From NCBI GenBank assembly GCA_964496595.1, contig CAZCAI010000035.1, positions 1 through 30,985 of the forward strand: a stretch of DNA of 30,985 bases, in the 5' to 3' direction. Numbering within the stretch: position 1 is the first letter of the stretch; each line of letters starts with the position of its first letter. The notes beneath the pieces are model-generated. The model saw only the letters and a list, made by a program, of their open reading frames with translations, made no database searches and was not told the DNA's origin. The position numbers and the translations under genes were made by a program. This DNA comes from JAAAOZ01 sp964496595 (GTDB lineage Bacteria > Chloroflexota > Anaerolineae > B4-G1 > SLSP01). Below, in pieces: positions 1-9,269 of this stretch.

Positions 1-3000
1 GTTGGTCACCGGCGGCTCCGATTCGGCGATCACCGTGGCGGTGAAGGCGATGACGCCGGGTTGCACGCCGGCGGGCAGATCGCCCGTCCAGGTGATGACG
101 CCGCCCTGCTCCACGGCATCGAGATTATGCCCCAGCGTCCAGCCGCCGAAGTCGATCTCGCCGGGCAGGGTGTCGGTGAGCACGATGCCTTCCGCCGTGG
201 CCTCGCCGCCGTTCTCCAACGCAAGTGTGTAGGTCACAGTATCGCCCACGATTACGTCCATTACAGGCGTAACCGCCTTGGTGATGGTCAGCACGGTCTG
301 CTCCGCCAGATTCAAGCCCACCAGCACCGGATCGTGATCCGAAGCGCGGTAAGCATCCGGCGCGTAGAGATCTTGTTCCTTGAAGGTCAAGTCGTAATCG
401 ATGACCGACGGCTCATCGGCATTGATGTGCCATACCTCGGCCCCGGCGACCTGGGCCGTGAGGCTGTCGTTCGTCAGCGCGTAATCCAGGTAGCCCGATT
501 CCCCGTCGAAGATGTAGGTGTAATCCTCCGCGCTAAGCAGGTCGGTGTAGCCCGCGTTTTTGGCCACGCTGATGGGGTCCTCCATCGCATAGGCATTCAG
601 ATCCCCCATAATGATAAAATCGGGGTCACCGCTGTTGGTAGGATCGGTCGCCAGCCACGCGACCTCGACCGTCATCGCGCGGGTGCGGGTGAGGTTGCAG
701 TTGCCCTGCCCATCGTCTGTATCGGGATCGCCGAGGCTATCGCAAGGGGATCCTTTCGACTTAAGGTGGTTGACCGCGGCGGTGAAGCGCTCGCCGGTCG
801 CGTTCTCCTCGAAGGTCTGGGCCAACGCGGGGCGATTTTTGTCCTCATAGTAATCGGGATCGAAGGAATTATCGAGGATAGCGGCTGAACCGACCGGCGT
901 CACGCTGGATGGCTTGTAGAGCAGGCCCACGGCAATCGCGTCGTCGCCAATTTGCGGCACACCGGGATCGATGAAGGCGTAGGTGCCGGCGCCAGCCTCG
1001 GCGTTCAGGCCGCTTACCAGATCGTGGATGGCGCCGCCCGCCTCGTAGCCGTTATTCTCGATCTCCATCAGGCCGACCACGTCGGCATCGAGCGCGACCA
1101 ACGCGGTGATGATCTTGGTGCGCTGGCGGTCGAATTCGTCCTGATCATCTGCGCCGCGCGATCCAAAGGTGGTGAAGTAGTTGAGCACATTGAAGCTGGC
1201 GACCCGCAAGCTGCCGCCCACGTCCGGCGGCGTCGCCGGTCGCGCGTTGACGCGATCGATGATGACGTTCTGCGTGGGATGGAGCCGATAGTCCTTGGTC
1301 GTCGGATTGTTGGTGTTGATCGGGCCTTGATCCAGCACGCCGGTCAGGCCGGCGGAGACCACATCCCCAGCCCGCAGGGTATCACTGATGCCGATGTAGG
1401 GGATAGGATCGGGATTCTGGTCGCTGCTGCCGTCATCCAGCACGAGCAGACGACGCGCGTTCTCATCCACCTGATCCCAGTAGGCGGCGCTGCCCGGCGC
1501 GTGCAGATGGGTCGGTTGGTACATCCGGTCGCCTGAGCCTAATGTGACCTGCCCGAAGCGCCCCTGGAAGTAGTTCTGCTGCACTGTTAGCGTATGGGGG
1601 AGGGTGACCAGCATACCTTCGTAGCGCTCCATCTCGTCGTTGACCGTCTCCGGCAGGGTGATCTCCGTCGGCTCGATGGTGTTGCCCGTGCTGATGAAGG
1701 TGATGTCGGAAACGGATCCGATCTCCGTCAGCTCGTTGTATTCGGCCACGACGCCAGTCACCTCGATCCAATCGCCCAGATTAACGTCGTCTCCACCGGG
1801 ATCATAGACAAAGACGCCATCGGAGGTCGCCGGATTGTTATCCCCAAAGGGATCTTGCATAAAGAAGCCTTCCAACTCATCTGCCGCCTGGAAATCGGCT
1901 GTGACGACGCCTTCTACTGTGACCGTTTCACCCACGTAAGGGCTGACATCGCCCTCGCCTTGGATGTGATAGATGCGCAGGCCGCCAGAGCCGGTTTCGA
2001 CCGGGGCGCCGAAGGTAGGTGTGACGTAGTTCGCGGCCGAGATGGCGTAATCATCATTGCGGATGGGGCTGCTGAGGTCGGTAGCCGTCACCACGAAGCC
2101 GACGCTAACCTCGGCCTGGTGATCCAAGGATGCGACCGTCCAATTGATCACGCCGTTGATATTCGCGCCGCCATTCAACACCGAGGCCACGGCGGCGTTC
2201 GAGGGCACAGTGTCCGTGATGACGAGGTCATCCAGCGTGAAGCCGAGCTGGTTGGTGATGGTCAGCGTGTAGGTGAAAGCCTCGCCCTCCGAGACGGTGG
2301 CGGGCGCAGATTTATCGATCAGCAGCTCCGCGAGTACCTGAGTGGTGACCGGCGCGCCCAACGTGGTGGTGATCCAATCCTCGCCGCCGTTGACGCCATA
2401 CTCGGCGTTCTGGATCTCCTGCGCGCCGGTCGCCGTCACGCGGAAGGTGCGGGTGATCGTGGCGCCATCCGCGAAATTGCTCACATCCCAGGAGACGGCG
2501 CCGCCCGCCTCAGCGCCGCCATCGGAGGCCGCGATAAAGCCCGCACCAGAGGGCACGACATCCGTGATGATGGTCGTGGCGGGCGTGACGCCGGTGTTGT
2601 TGTTGACAACGAGCGTGTAGGTGAAGACCTCGTTCGGGGCCACGGTAGCCGGCGCGGATTTGGAGATGGAGAACGCCGCAGCGCAAGGATCCATCGTGTG
2701 GCTGCCCAGGTAATCGAAGGTGTCCTGAGGGTAGTTATTCCATTCGACGGTTGGATCAAAGGCGTCATCCTCCACCGGGTCGCCCTGCATCACGCTAGAT
2801 TTGTGGACCAGCGTAACTTCTGATCCCCAATAGGCATCATTGCCGACCTGGCCGAGGGCATCGACAACCGCGCCATCCTTGTAGAGCACCAGCGCGTCGT
2901 TGCCATTGTAGCCGGCAACGGAGGACGTCGTATCGGCTTCCCCCAAGATAGTCGCGCCGGCCTGATCATGGGCGATGACATAGACCTCGCCCGCGGCCAG

Positions 3001-3288
3001 CACGCCCGTCAAATCTAACCGAGCGGTTTCGCCTGTACTACCATTGGCGTACAACACAACGGCGTAGCCGGTCATCGCGACCTCTTCGCCGGTACCGTTA
3101 TAGATTTCGATGGCCTTGTTGTTGCTGCTACCCTCGATGTATTCCGAGAAAAAGAGCGTCGTGGGGCAGGTATCCGCCGGCGCGGCAGAGGTGGGGGTTG
3201 TACTCAGGACAAAAACCCAGATCGCGAGCCAGGCCATCCCGGCCATCGCCAGCGATCCAATAATATGCATCCATCTCGTTTTCTTCAT
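1..3288 (-). CDS. ExeM/NucH-like secreted endonuclease with DUF11 modules (C-terminus beyond window)
   Basis: This is the first 1096 residues of a secreted multidomain protein; the reading frame is open to base 1, so the C-terminus lies outside the window. The ATG at 3288 follows GGAAAGGAG. In order I see a signal peptide with a hydrophobic core and a TSAAPA-like cleavage region (about 1-37), a lamin-tail-like domain starting at LFFSEYIEGSSNNKAIEIYN, two DUF11-type domains (SKSAPATV starts), a YhcR-type OB-fold (RIYHIQGEG), an endonuclease/exonuclease/phosphatase domain from about residue 695 (ASFNVLNYF, LMEIEN, VNHLKSKG, GDLNAY, SDHDP) and the start of a C-terminal DUF11 domain. All DNase I-type catalytic motifs are present. 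Family knowledge suggests extracellular DNA degradation for phosphate or nutrient gain, or biofilm turnover. It is a shorter paralogue of the neighbour at 3456-8351, lacking that protein's two extra OB/DUF11 units. Confidence 0.88.
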   Translation of the reverse strand, partial: MKKTRWMHIIGSLAMAGMAWLAIWVFVLSTTPTSAAPADTCPTTLFFSEYIEGSSNNKAIEIYNGTGEEVAMTGYAVVLYANGSTGETARLDLTGVLAAGEVYVIAHDQAGATILGEADTTSSVAGYNGNDALVLYKDGAVVDALGQVGNDAYWGSEVTLVHKSSVMQGDPVEDDAFDPTVEWNNYPQDTFDYLGSHTMDPCAAAFSISKSAPATVAPNEVFTYTLVVNNNTGVTPATTIITDVVPSGAGFIAASDGGAEAGGAVSWDVSNFADGATITRTFRVTATGAQEIQNAEYGVNGGEDWITTTLGAPVTTQVLAELLIDKSAPATVSEGEAFTYTLTITNQLGFTLDDLVITDTVPSNAAVASVLNGGANINGVINWTVASLDHQAEVSVGFVVTATDLSSPIRNDDYAISAANYVTPTFGAPVETGSGGLRIYHIQGEGDVSPYVGETVTVEGVVTADFQAADELEGFFMQDPFGDNNPATSDGVFVYDPGGDDVNLGDWIEVTGVVAEYNELTEIGSVSDITFISTGNTIEPTEITLPETVNDEMERYEGMLVTLPHTLTVQQNYFQGRFGQVTLGSGDRMYQPTHLHAPGSAAYWDQVDENARRLLVLDDGSSDQNPDPIPYIGISDTLRAGDVVSAGLTGVLDQGPINTNNPTTKDYRLHPTQNVIIDRVNARPATPPDVGGSLRVASFNVLNYFTTFGSRGADDQDEFDRQRTKIITALVALDADVVGLMEIENNGYEAGGAIHDLVSGLNAEAGAGTYAFIDPGVPQIGDDAIAVGLLYKPSSVTPVGSAAILDNSFDPDYYEDKNRPALAQTFEENATGERFTAAVNHLKSKGSPCDSLGDPDTDDGQGNCNLTRTRAMTVEVAWLATDPTNSGDPDFIIMGDLNAYAMEDPISVAKNAGYTDLLSAEDYTYIFDGESGYLDYALTNDSLTAQVAGAEVWHINADEPSVIDYDLTFKEQDLYAPDAYRASDHDPVLVGLNLAEQTVLTITKAVTPVMDVIVGDTVTYTLALENGGEATAEGIVLTDTLPGEIDFGGWTLGHNLDAVEQGGVITWTGDLPAGVQPGVIAFTATVIAESEPPVTN

Positions 3289-3343
3289 TCTATACTTCTC
3301 CTTTCCTTATGGTTGACTTGAATGTTATGACAGATCGATTCCC

Positions 3344-3372
3344 ATTCTACGGGATTTACACAACCCCGGCAA
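3344..3372 (-). promoter_or_regulatory. Sigma-70-like promoter of the partial nuclease gene
   Basis: On the minus strand, TTGCCG (3367-3372) and TAGAAT (3344-3349) are separated by 17 bp, about 56 bases before the ATG at 3288. The paralogous gene at 8351 has the same two boxes (TTGCCA, TAGAAT) and the same GGRAAT just downstream of the -10 box. This independent match raises confidence. The promoter lies just past the terminator of the upstream paralogue, so the two nucleases are probably separate transcription units. Confidence 0.62.
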
Positions 3373-3385
3373 GTAGAGTTTCGAG

Positions 3386-3422
3386 AAGAAAAAATGCCCC
3401 TGGGGACTCTCCCCAGGGGCAT
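3386..3422 (-). terminator. Rho-independent terminator of the 3456-8351 nuclease gene
   Basis: A perfect 13-bp inverted repeat (ATGCCCCTGGGGA, 3394-3406, with its complement at 3410-3422) has a 3-base loop. On the minus strand it is followed by TTTTTTCTTCT. It starts 34 bases after the TAA of the gene at 3456-8351. Stem, loop and U tract are all textbook quality. Confidence 0.9.
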
Positions 3423-3455
3423 CTGAGTGATACGACTATCTGTCAGCCGATCAGT

Positions 3456-6400
3456 TTAGTACTTCGTGACCAGCGGCAGGAAGATGTAGGTCTCGCCGGG
3501 GAAGGAGAATTCGGCGGTCGCGGACGCAGTTGCGGCATTGTCGGCCGTCACATCCACGCGATTCACGACCGGCTGCTCGGATTCGGCGACGACGGTGGCG
3601 GTGAAGGCGATGACGCCGGGTTGGACGCCGGCGGGCAGATCGCCCGTCCAGGTGATGACGCCGTCCTGCTCCACGGCATCGAGATTATGCCCCAGCGTCC
3701 AGCCGCCGAACTCGACCTCGGTGGGCAGAGTGTCGGTGAGTCTGATGCCTGTGGCTGTTTCATCCCCTTCATTTGCCAAGGCGATAGTGTAGGTCACGGT
3801 ATCGCTGATGCTGACATTCGATGTGGGTACGACAGCCTTTGTGACGGCAAGTGTGGTCTGCTCAAGTAGGTTCAACCCTACCAATACCGGGTCGTGATCC
3901 GATGAACGATAGGCATCCGGCGCGTAGAGGTCTTCGGGCTTGTATTCAGTGTTGTAGTCGATAACCGACGGCTCATCAGCATTGATGTTCCATACTGCGG
4001 CGTCGGTGACCTGTGCCGTCAGGCTTTCGTTCGACATCGCGTAATCGAGGTAGCCCGATTGCCCATCAAAGATGTAGGTGTAATCCTCCTCGCCGAGTAG
4101 ATCGGTGTAGCCGGCGCTCTTGGCCATGCTGATGGGATCCTCCATCGCGTAGGAGTTTAAGTCGCCGATGATGATGAAGTCGGGGTCGCCGCTGTTGGTG
4201 GGATCGGTCGCCAGCCATGAAACCTCGACCGACATCGCGCTGGTGCGGGTAAGGTTGCAGTTACCTTGCCCATCGCCCGTGTCGGGATCGCCAAGATCAG
4301 CGCAGGAGGAGCCTTTCGACTTAAGGTGATTGACGACGGCGGTGAAACGCTCGCCGGTCGCGTTCTCCTCGAAAGTCTGGGCCAGCGCGGGGCGATTTTT
4401 GTCCTCATAGTAATTGGGGTCAAAGGAATTGTCGAGGATGGCCGCCGCACCCACCGGCGTCACACTGGCCGGCTTGTAGAGCAGGCCCACGGCAATCGCG
4501 TCGTCGCCGATCTGATCTACGCCGGGGTCGATGAAAGCGTAGGTTCCGGCGCCGGCTTCGGCGTTCAAACCCTCCACCAGATCGTGGATGGCGTCGACCG
4601 CTTCGTAGCCGTTGTTCTCGATCTCCATCAGGCCGACCACGTCGGCATCTAACGCGATCAACGCGGTGATGATCTTGGTGCGCTGGCGGTCGAACTCGGC
4701 TTGATTGTCCGCGCCACGCTCTCCGAACGTGGTGAAGTAGTTGAGTACGTTGAAGCTGGCGATTTGCAAGCGGCCACCCACATCCGGCGGCGTTACTGGT
4801 CGCTCGTTGTCCCGATCGATGATGACCTCCGCCGTCGGGTGCAGTCGATAGTCCTTGGTCGCCGGGCTGCTGGTATTGATGGGGCCTTGATCCAGCACGC
4901 CGGTCAGGCCGGTAGCGACCACGTCGCCCGCCCGCAAAGTGTCGTTGAGGCCGATGTAGGGAATGGGATCGGGATTCTGGTCGCTGCTGCCGTCGTCCAG
5001 CACGAGCAGACGACGCGCGTTCTCATCCACCTGATCCCAGTAGGCATCGCTGCCCGGTTCGTGTAGATGGGTCGGCTGGTACATCCGGTCGCCGTAGCCT
5101 AGCGTGACCTGACCGAAGCGCCCCTGGAAGTAGTTCTGCTGCACCGTCATCGTGTGCGGGAGCGTGACCAACATACCCTCGTAGCGCTCCATCTCGTTGT
5201 TGATCTCTTCGGGCAAGGTGATCACGGTGGCCGGCGGCATAATGGCCATCGTATCTAGCACACTCAGCGCGCTGAGGTTTTTGATCTGGGTCATCCCCTG
5301 ATACTCATCAACCATGCCGGTCACTCGGACTCTATAGCCTATATCGACGTCTTCTCCATCAGGATCGTAGACGAAGATGCCGTCGGAGGTCAAGAGATTG
5401 TCGTCGCCCATCGGGTCTTGCATAAAGAAACCATCCATCTCATCGTCCCCCTGGAAGTCGGCGGTGACGATGCCCTCGACGGTGGCCGTTTGGCCCTCGT
5501 AGGGGCTGACGAAGCCCTCGCCCTGGAGGTGATAGATGCGCAACTCGCCGATCGCGGTATTGACCGGAGCGCCAAAGGTCGGCGTGACGTAGTTCGCGGC
5601 GGAGACGGCGTAATCGTCGTTGATGACAAGACCGCTCATATCGGCGGCCGTTACCACGAAGCGAACACTGATCTCATCTAGATAGTCTAAAGATGTAACT
5701 TCCCAACTGACTACGCCGTTCTCCTCCACGCCGCCATCCAGCCCATAGGTGAAAGTGGTGTTATCTGGCACGGTGTCGGTGATAACGAGATTGTCCAGCG
5801 AGAAGCCCATCTGATTGGCGATGGTCAGGGTGTAGGTGAAGATTTCACCCTCCGGAACGGTGGCGGGGGCATCTTTCTCGATGACAACAATGCCCTTTTC
5901 CAGCGCGTCGGCGGCGTCGCGGGGCAGAATCTTGTATTCATCATAATCATAGGCCAGCGCGCCACGCAAGACAGCGTATTCATCTCCTACGTCAGGCTCT
6001 GCGCGATAGCCCCAGTCATCGGCTTTACCAAGAGCGCCGCTGCTATCGGTGAAGGTCCAAATGCCGTAGTTGTTGGCCTCAGCCGTCACCGTGATGTCGT
6101 GGGTCTCGACGAAGACGCCCTCGTACCCTTCGCTGATGTCGGGGTCGTCGACGGGAATCTCGTCCACGGTCACGACACTGGGAGCATAGGGAGTATTGCC
6201 ACTGCTGAGAATCTCCACATTGCTGGGTGAACTGAACTCGGTGACGCCGTAATATTCAACGACGTTGCCGGTGACCTCAACCTCGTCGCCAACGCTGACA
6301 TTGCCGCCGTTGTAAACGTAGATGCCGTGCCAGGGGCCGGCGGCCTCAGCGATGAAGTAGTTGCTGCCGTAGACGGCGTAGACAATGCCCTTCACCGTCA

Positions 6401-8351
6401 CGTTTTCGCCCGCGCAAAGCGAGGGGTACGTGCCGTCATTGCCCGCGTCGGTAGTATGCTGGATACCGTAGATAGAGTTACAGTCGCGGATCAACGTCTC
6501 GACCGGATCGCCCATGGTCGGCGTGGGCCAATCGGAGGAGCTGACCATGTAGGTGGTGTTGCTGACCACGGTCATCTCCGCCGGCGCGGTGACGACTAAG
6601 GTATAGGTCAGCGTGCTGCCGTGCGTGATGCTGGATAATTCGGTCCAGGTGATGGTATGTGATGCTTCGTCCCATGTCCCTTCCGGGCTGGAGCTGGCGT
6701 AGGTGAGACCGAGCGGCAGGGTGTCGCTGATCCACAGATCGTTGATCGTCTGGGCGGTCTGGTTCTCGAACGTGAGGGTATAGGTGAAGGCCTCGCCGGG
6801 CGGCGTGAAGGCCGGCGCGTGCTTTTCAATCAGCAAGCCAGAGCCTGTCGCTTCGACGATGTCATCGGCATCACGGGGTTCGATCTTGAAATCGCCAAAG
6901 TTGTAGTTAAGCATCCCTCGAACTAAATCGAGAGCATTGCCCAGTGTAGCGTCATAAGCGTACCCCAAGTCATTCACTCGGACTGGCCCGCTGCCATCGT
7001 CCACTTCCCACTCGCCATATTCGAGATCTTCATTAGAGACGATCACATCCTGCACCTCGACCAGGACGCCTTCATACGCCTCGCCATCGGCGGCTTCAGC
7101 CGTGCTGATCACGCTAGGCGTATACGGCGTTGTGCCGGTCATCAACACCGTGTAGGTGACGCTTCCTAATTGCGTGAGACCAAAGTATTCCGAAACGGTG
7201 CCCGTGATATGGATGGAGTCACCAATCTCCGGCAGCGGGACGCCACTATCGTATACAAAGACGCCGTGCCAGGGGCCAGTGTCTTCGGCTATTGCGAAGC
7301 TATTGCTGCCATAGACGGCGTAGACGATGCCCTCAACAGCGACTGTCTCTCCTGTGCACAAGGAATCACCGCCGGGATATTGGACGTTGTAGATCGAATC
7401 ACATTCACCCATGACCATCGTCGTCACAGGCGCGCCGATTGTGGTGGTGATCCAATCCTCGCCGCCGTTGACGCCGTAGTCGGCATTCTCGATTTCTGCA
7501 CCGTGGCCGGCTGTCGCCGTGACAAGGAAAGTTCGTGTGATGGTGGCGCCGTCGGCGAAATTGTCAACGGTCCACGTGACCACGCCATCTGACTCAGCGC
7601 CGCCGTCAGACGCCGCGACAAAAGCGACGCCATCGGGCGCCACATCCGTGATCGTGGTCGTGGCCGGTGTGACGCCGGTGTCGTTCTGGACGACGAGGGT
7701 GTAGGTGAAGACCTCACCGGGAGAAACTGTGCCGGGAGCAGATTTGGAGATGGAGAAGGCATTTACTTCTTGGAAAATCTGATCTGTGTTTACGGCGTCC
7801 CTGGTGTGAGGAATAGGATCATTCCATGTGAAATCGTCGTAGCTATCACCTATTCCCTGCAACTGCAAAGAATAGCCCACAGGAGTGCTACCACCTTCGG
7901 AAACGCCGATATCGGTGCTGGTCATTCCATCTGCCGGGCCATCTGTGGCTGTAAAATCTCCCTCGTAGCTGAGGAATTGTACGACCACGTCGCCGGGCGC
8001 GACGAGGGCTATGCCATCTGGCGCGCCGTTTTGGATGCCGCTGATGGGGAACCAGAGTGTTCCAAACCCATTCTCCTGATCGGGAATGGTACCACTAAGT
8101 TCAGTCGCGCTGTATTGCCCCCCGTTACTCCCGTTATAGGGAACAAGCTGCCAGTCAGTGAGATCAGTTCCTGCCGGACCGGCGATTTCTATCCCTTCGT
8201 CTACGTCTCCCCCGTCGTTGTCATAATGTATCTCGTTGATGAAAACAGAGGGGCCATCAGCAGCCACGGGTGTAGCAAAGGCTATGGTAAGCGCAAATAC
8301 CAACAGCATAGCCACTAACCCAACGACAAAAGTAGATTCGTGCTTCTTCAT
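3456..8351 (-). CDS. ExeM/NucH-family extracellular endonuclease, multi-module (LTD, DUF11, OB-fold, EEP)
   Basis: Complete 1631-residue secreted protein; ATG at 8351 with GGGAGGAG upstream. Modules: signal peptide (1-32, ATPVAADG), lamin-tail domain (about 33-190), DUF11 (197-312), OB-fold-like unit beginning CDSIYNVQYPGG (317-500), DUF11 (506-620), second OB unit beginning CNSIYGIQH (624-815), DUF11 (822-935), third OB unit (938-1180), endonuclease/exonuclease/phosphatase domain (1195-1495), final DUF11 (1500-1612) and the tail TYIFLPLVTKY. Catalytic motifs are visible: N1201 in SFNVLNYF, E1243 in LMEIEN, H1342 in VNHLKSKG, D1397/N1399 in GDLNSY, and D1485/H1486 in SDHDP. The likely role is a metal-dependent extracellular or cell-surface DNase. 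It is a tandem paralogue of the gene at 1-3288, with two additional OB/DUF11 units. IFLPLV-like tails recur, to my knowledge, on secreted Chloroflexota proteins; a sorting role is inference. Confidence 0.92.
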   Translation of the reverse strand: MKKHESTFVVGLVAMLLVFALTIAFATPVAADGPSVFINEIHYDNDGGDVDEGIEIAGPAGTDLTDWQLVPYNGSNGGQYSATELSGTIPDQENGFGTLWFPISGIQNGAPDGIALVAPGDVVVQFLSYEGDFTATDGPADGMTSTDIGVSEGGSTPVGYSLQLQGIGDSYDDFTWNDPIPHTRDAVNTDQIFQEVNAFSISKSAPGTVSPGEVFTYTLVVQNDTGVTPATTTITDVAPDGVAFVAASDGGAESDGVVTWTVDNFADGATITRTFLVTATAGHGAEIENADYGVNGGEDWITTTIGAPVTTMVMGECDSIYNVQYPGGDSLCTGETVAVEGIVYAVYGSNSFAIAEDTGPWHGVFVYDSGVPLPEIGDSIHITGTVSEYFGLTQLGSVTYTVLMTGTTPYTPSVISTAEAADGEAYEGVLVEVQDVIVSNEDLEYGEWEVDDGSGPVRVNDLGYAYDATLGNALDLVRGMLNYNFGDFKIEPRDADDIVEATGSGLLIEKHAPAFTPPGEAFTYTLTFENQTAQTINDLWISDTLPLGLTYASSSPEGTWDEASHTITWTELSSITHGSTLTYTLVVTAPAEMTVVSNTTYMVSSSDWPTPTMGDPVETLIRDCNSIYGIQHTTDAGNDGTYPSLCAGENVTVKGIVYAVYGSNYFIAEAAGPWHGIYVYNGGNVSVGDEVEVTGNVVEYYGVTEFSSPSNVEILSSGNTPYAPSVVTVDEIPVDDPDISEGYEGVFVETHDITVTAEANNYGIWTFTDSSGALGKADDWGYRAEPDVGDEYAVLRGALAYDYDEYKILPRDAADALEKGIVVIEKDAPATVPEGEIFTYTLTIANQMGFSLDNLVITDTVPDNTTFTYGLDGGVEENGVVSWEVTSLDYLDEISVRFVVTAADMSGLVINDDYAVSAANYVTPTFGAPVNTAIGELRIYHLQGEGFVSPYEGQTATVEGIVTADFQGDDEMDGFFMQDPMGDDNLLTSDGIFVYDPDGEDVDIGYRVRVTGMVDEYQGMTQIKNLSALSVLDTMAIMPPATVITLPEEINNEMERYEGMLVTLPHTMTVQQNYFQGRFGQVTLGYGDRMYQPTHLHEPGSDAYWDQVDENARRLLVLDDGSSDQNPDPIPYIGLNDTLRAGDVVATGLTGVLDQGPINTSSPATKDYRLHPTAEVIIDRDNERPVTPPDVGGRLQIASFNVLNYFTTFGERGADNQAEFDRQRTKIITALIALDADVVGLMEIENNGYEAVDAIHDLVEGLNAEAGAGTYAFIDPGVDQIGDDAIAVGLLYKPASVTPVGAAAILDNSFDPNYYEDKNRPALAQTFEENATGERFTAVVNHLKSKGSSCADLGDPDTGDGQGNCNLTRTSAMSVEVSWLATDPTNSGDPDFIIIGDLNSYAMEDPISMAKSAGYTDLLGEEDYTYIFDGQSGYLDYAMSNESLTAQVTDAAVWNINADEPSVIDYNTEYKPEDLYAPDAYRSSDHDPVLVGLNLLEQTTLAVTKAVVPTSNVSISDTVTYTIALANEGDETATGIRLTDTLPTEVEFGGWTLGHNLDAVEQDGVITWTGDLPAGVQPGVIAFTATVVAESEQPVVNRVDVTADNAATASATAEFSFPGETYIFLPLVTKY

Positions 8352-8511
8352 AATATTATACTCCTCCCTAAATTGGTTATTGGAAAAGTTACGCTCTATC
8401 CAAACTCAAGTAGCTATCTCGTGTAAAGCATCGCCTCCTTTTTCGACATCTTCCACTTCAGTATAGCGCTTCATAGCACTATCTGCTTTACTACAGCCAA
8501 CCTATATTTCC

Positions 8512-8539
8512 ATTCTATGGCATCTATACATGATGGCAA
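8512..8539 (-). promoter_or_regulatory. Sigma-70-like promoter of the complete nuclease gene
   Basis: On the minus strand, TTGCCA (8534-8539) and TAGAAT (8512-8517) are 16 bp apart. The boxes match those before the paralogue (3344-3372) while the sequence between them has diverged. The predicted 5' leader is about 150 bases, against about 50 for the paralogue. The leader holds a second AAGGAGG near 8434-8440, followed after 2 bases by a five-codon reading frame (8429-8431 ATG). I see no recognised riboswitch in it. Confidence 0.6.
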
Positions 8540-8588
8540 GTGTAATTTCTCCTGAAACCGTCTCCCATCCATCTAACGCTCGAAATGC

Positions 8589-9230
8589 CTACTCCCGCTC
8601 ACGGGCCGGATGGCGCGAGAGCGAGATCGGCGGCGGTTTCTCCTGGTAGATGGGCAAGAAGCGCTCGGCACGCTGGCGCAGCCGCTCGATGTTCGGGCGC
8701 AAGGCCCACAGGGTGAGCGCCATCGTTGGCAGCCCGAAGCCCACGGTGTAGGGGACTTCTCCGCGCAGCAGGAAGATGACGGGCAACAGCACCGCGATCA
8801 AGATAGATGCGACGGAGGCATGCCCCACCAACAACCCCACCCCAACCCCGGCGAGCACCAACACAGGCAGCGCGACGCCCCACAACGTCGCCGCGATGCC
8901 GATGCTGATCGCGGTCCCGGCGCCGCCGTGGAATTTGAGGTAGAGCGAGTAGTTATGCCCCAGCACCGCCGCCGCCCCGGCCAACGCGACGCCCCACGGC
9001 GACAAGCCCAACGCGCGTGCGATCCCAAGCCCCGCCGCGCCCTTCAGGCCGTCGCAGATCGCCGTGAGGAACGCGGCCCAAAATCCAACCGTGCGCCAGA
9101 CGTTCGTCCCGCCCGTGCGCCCGCTGCCATGCTCGCGCACATCGATGCCCTTTATCACTCGTCCCCAAAAGAGGCCCGGTGGTATCGAGCCGAGTAAATA
9201 AGCTGCAATCAACGCTATAACGATTCTCAT
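8589..9230 (-). CDS. plsY: Glycerol-3-phosphate acyltransferase PlsY
   Basis: A 213-residue integral membrane protein, the usual PlsY size, with about five hydrophobic segments. PlsY transfers the acyl group from acyl-phosphate to glycerol-3-phosphate, the first acylation in phospholipid synthesis. Three family motifs are visible: GSIPPGLFWGRV followed by HGSGRTGGTNVWRTVG, the DGLKGA segment, and LGHNYSLYLKFHGGAGTA. In the last, the usual GGKG is GGAG, so a normally conserved lysine is alanine. The ATG at 9230 follows GGGGGAAGAT. The gene lies 39 bp after the ThiF/MoeB-like gene on the same strand and is probably cotranscribed with it. The C-terminal tail is hydrophilic and Arg/Pro-rich. Confidence 0.93.
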   Translation of the reverse strand: MRIVIALIAAYLLGSIPPGLFWGRVIKGIDVREHGSGRTGGTNVWRTVGFWAAFLTAICDGLKGAAGLGIARALGLSPWGVALAGAAAVLGHNYSLYLKFHGGAGTAISIGIAATLWGVALPVLVLAGVGVGLLVGHASVASILIAVLLPVIFLLRGEVPYTVGFGLPTMALTLWALRPNIERLRQRAERFLPIYQEKPPPISLSRHPARERE

Positions 9231-9269
9231 ATCTTCCCCCCTCTTTTCTTGAATAGCTCAACTATGCGA

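Noticed and set aside
8417..8431. Five-codon leader peptide (minus strand, ATG at 8429-8431) after AAGGAGG
   Set aside because: The ribosome binding site is only 2 bases from the ATG and there is no regulatory codon run or alternative hairpin; more likely chance.
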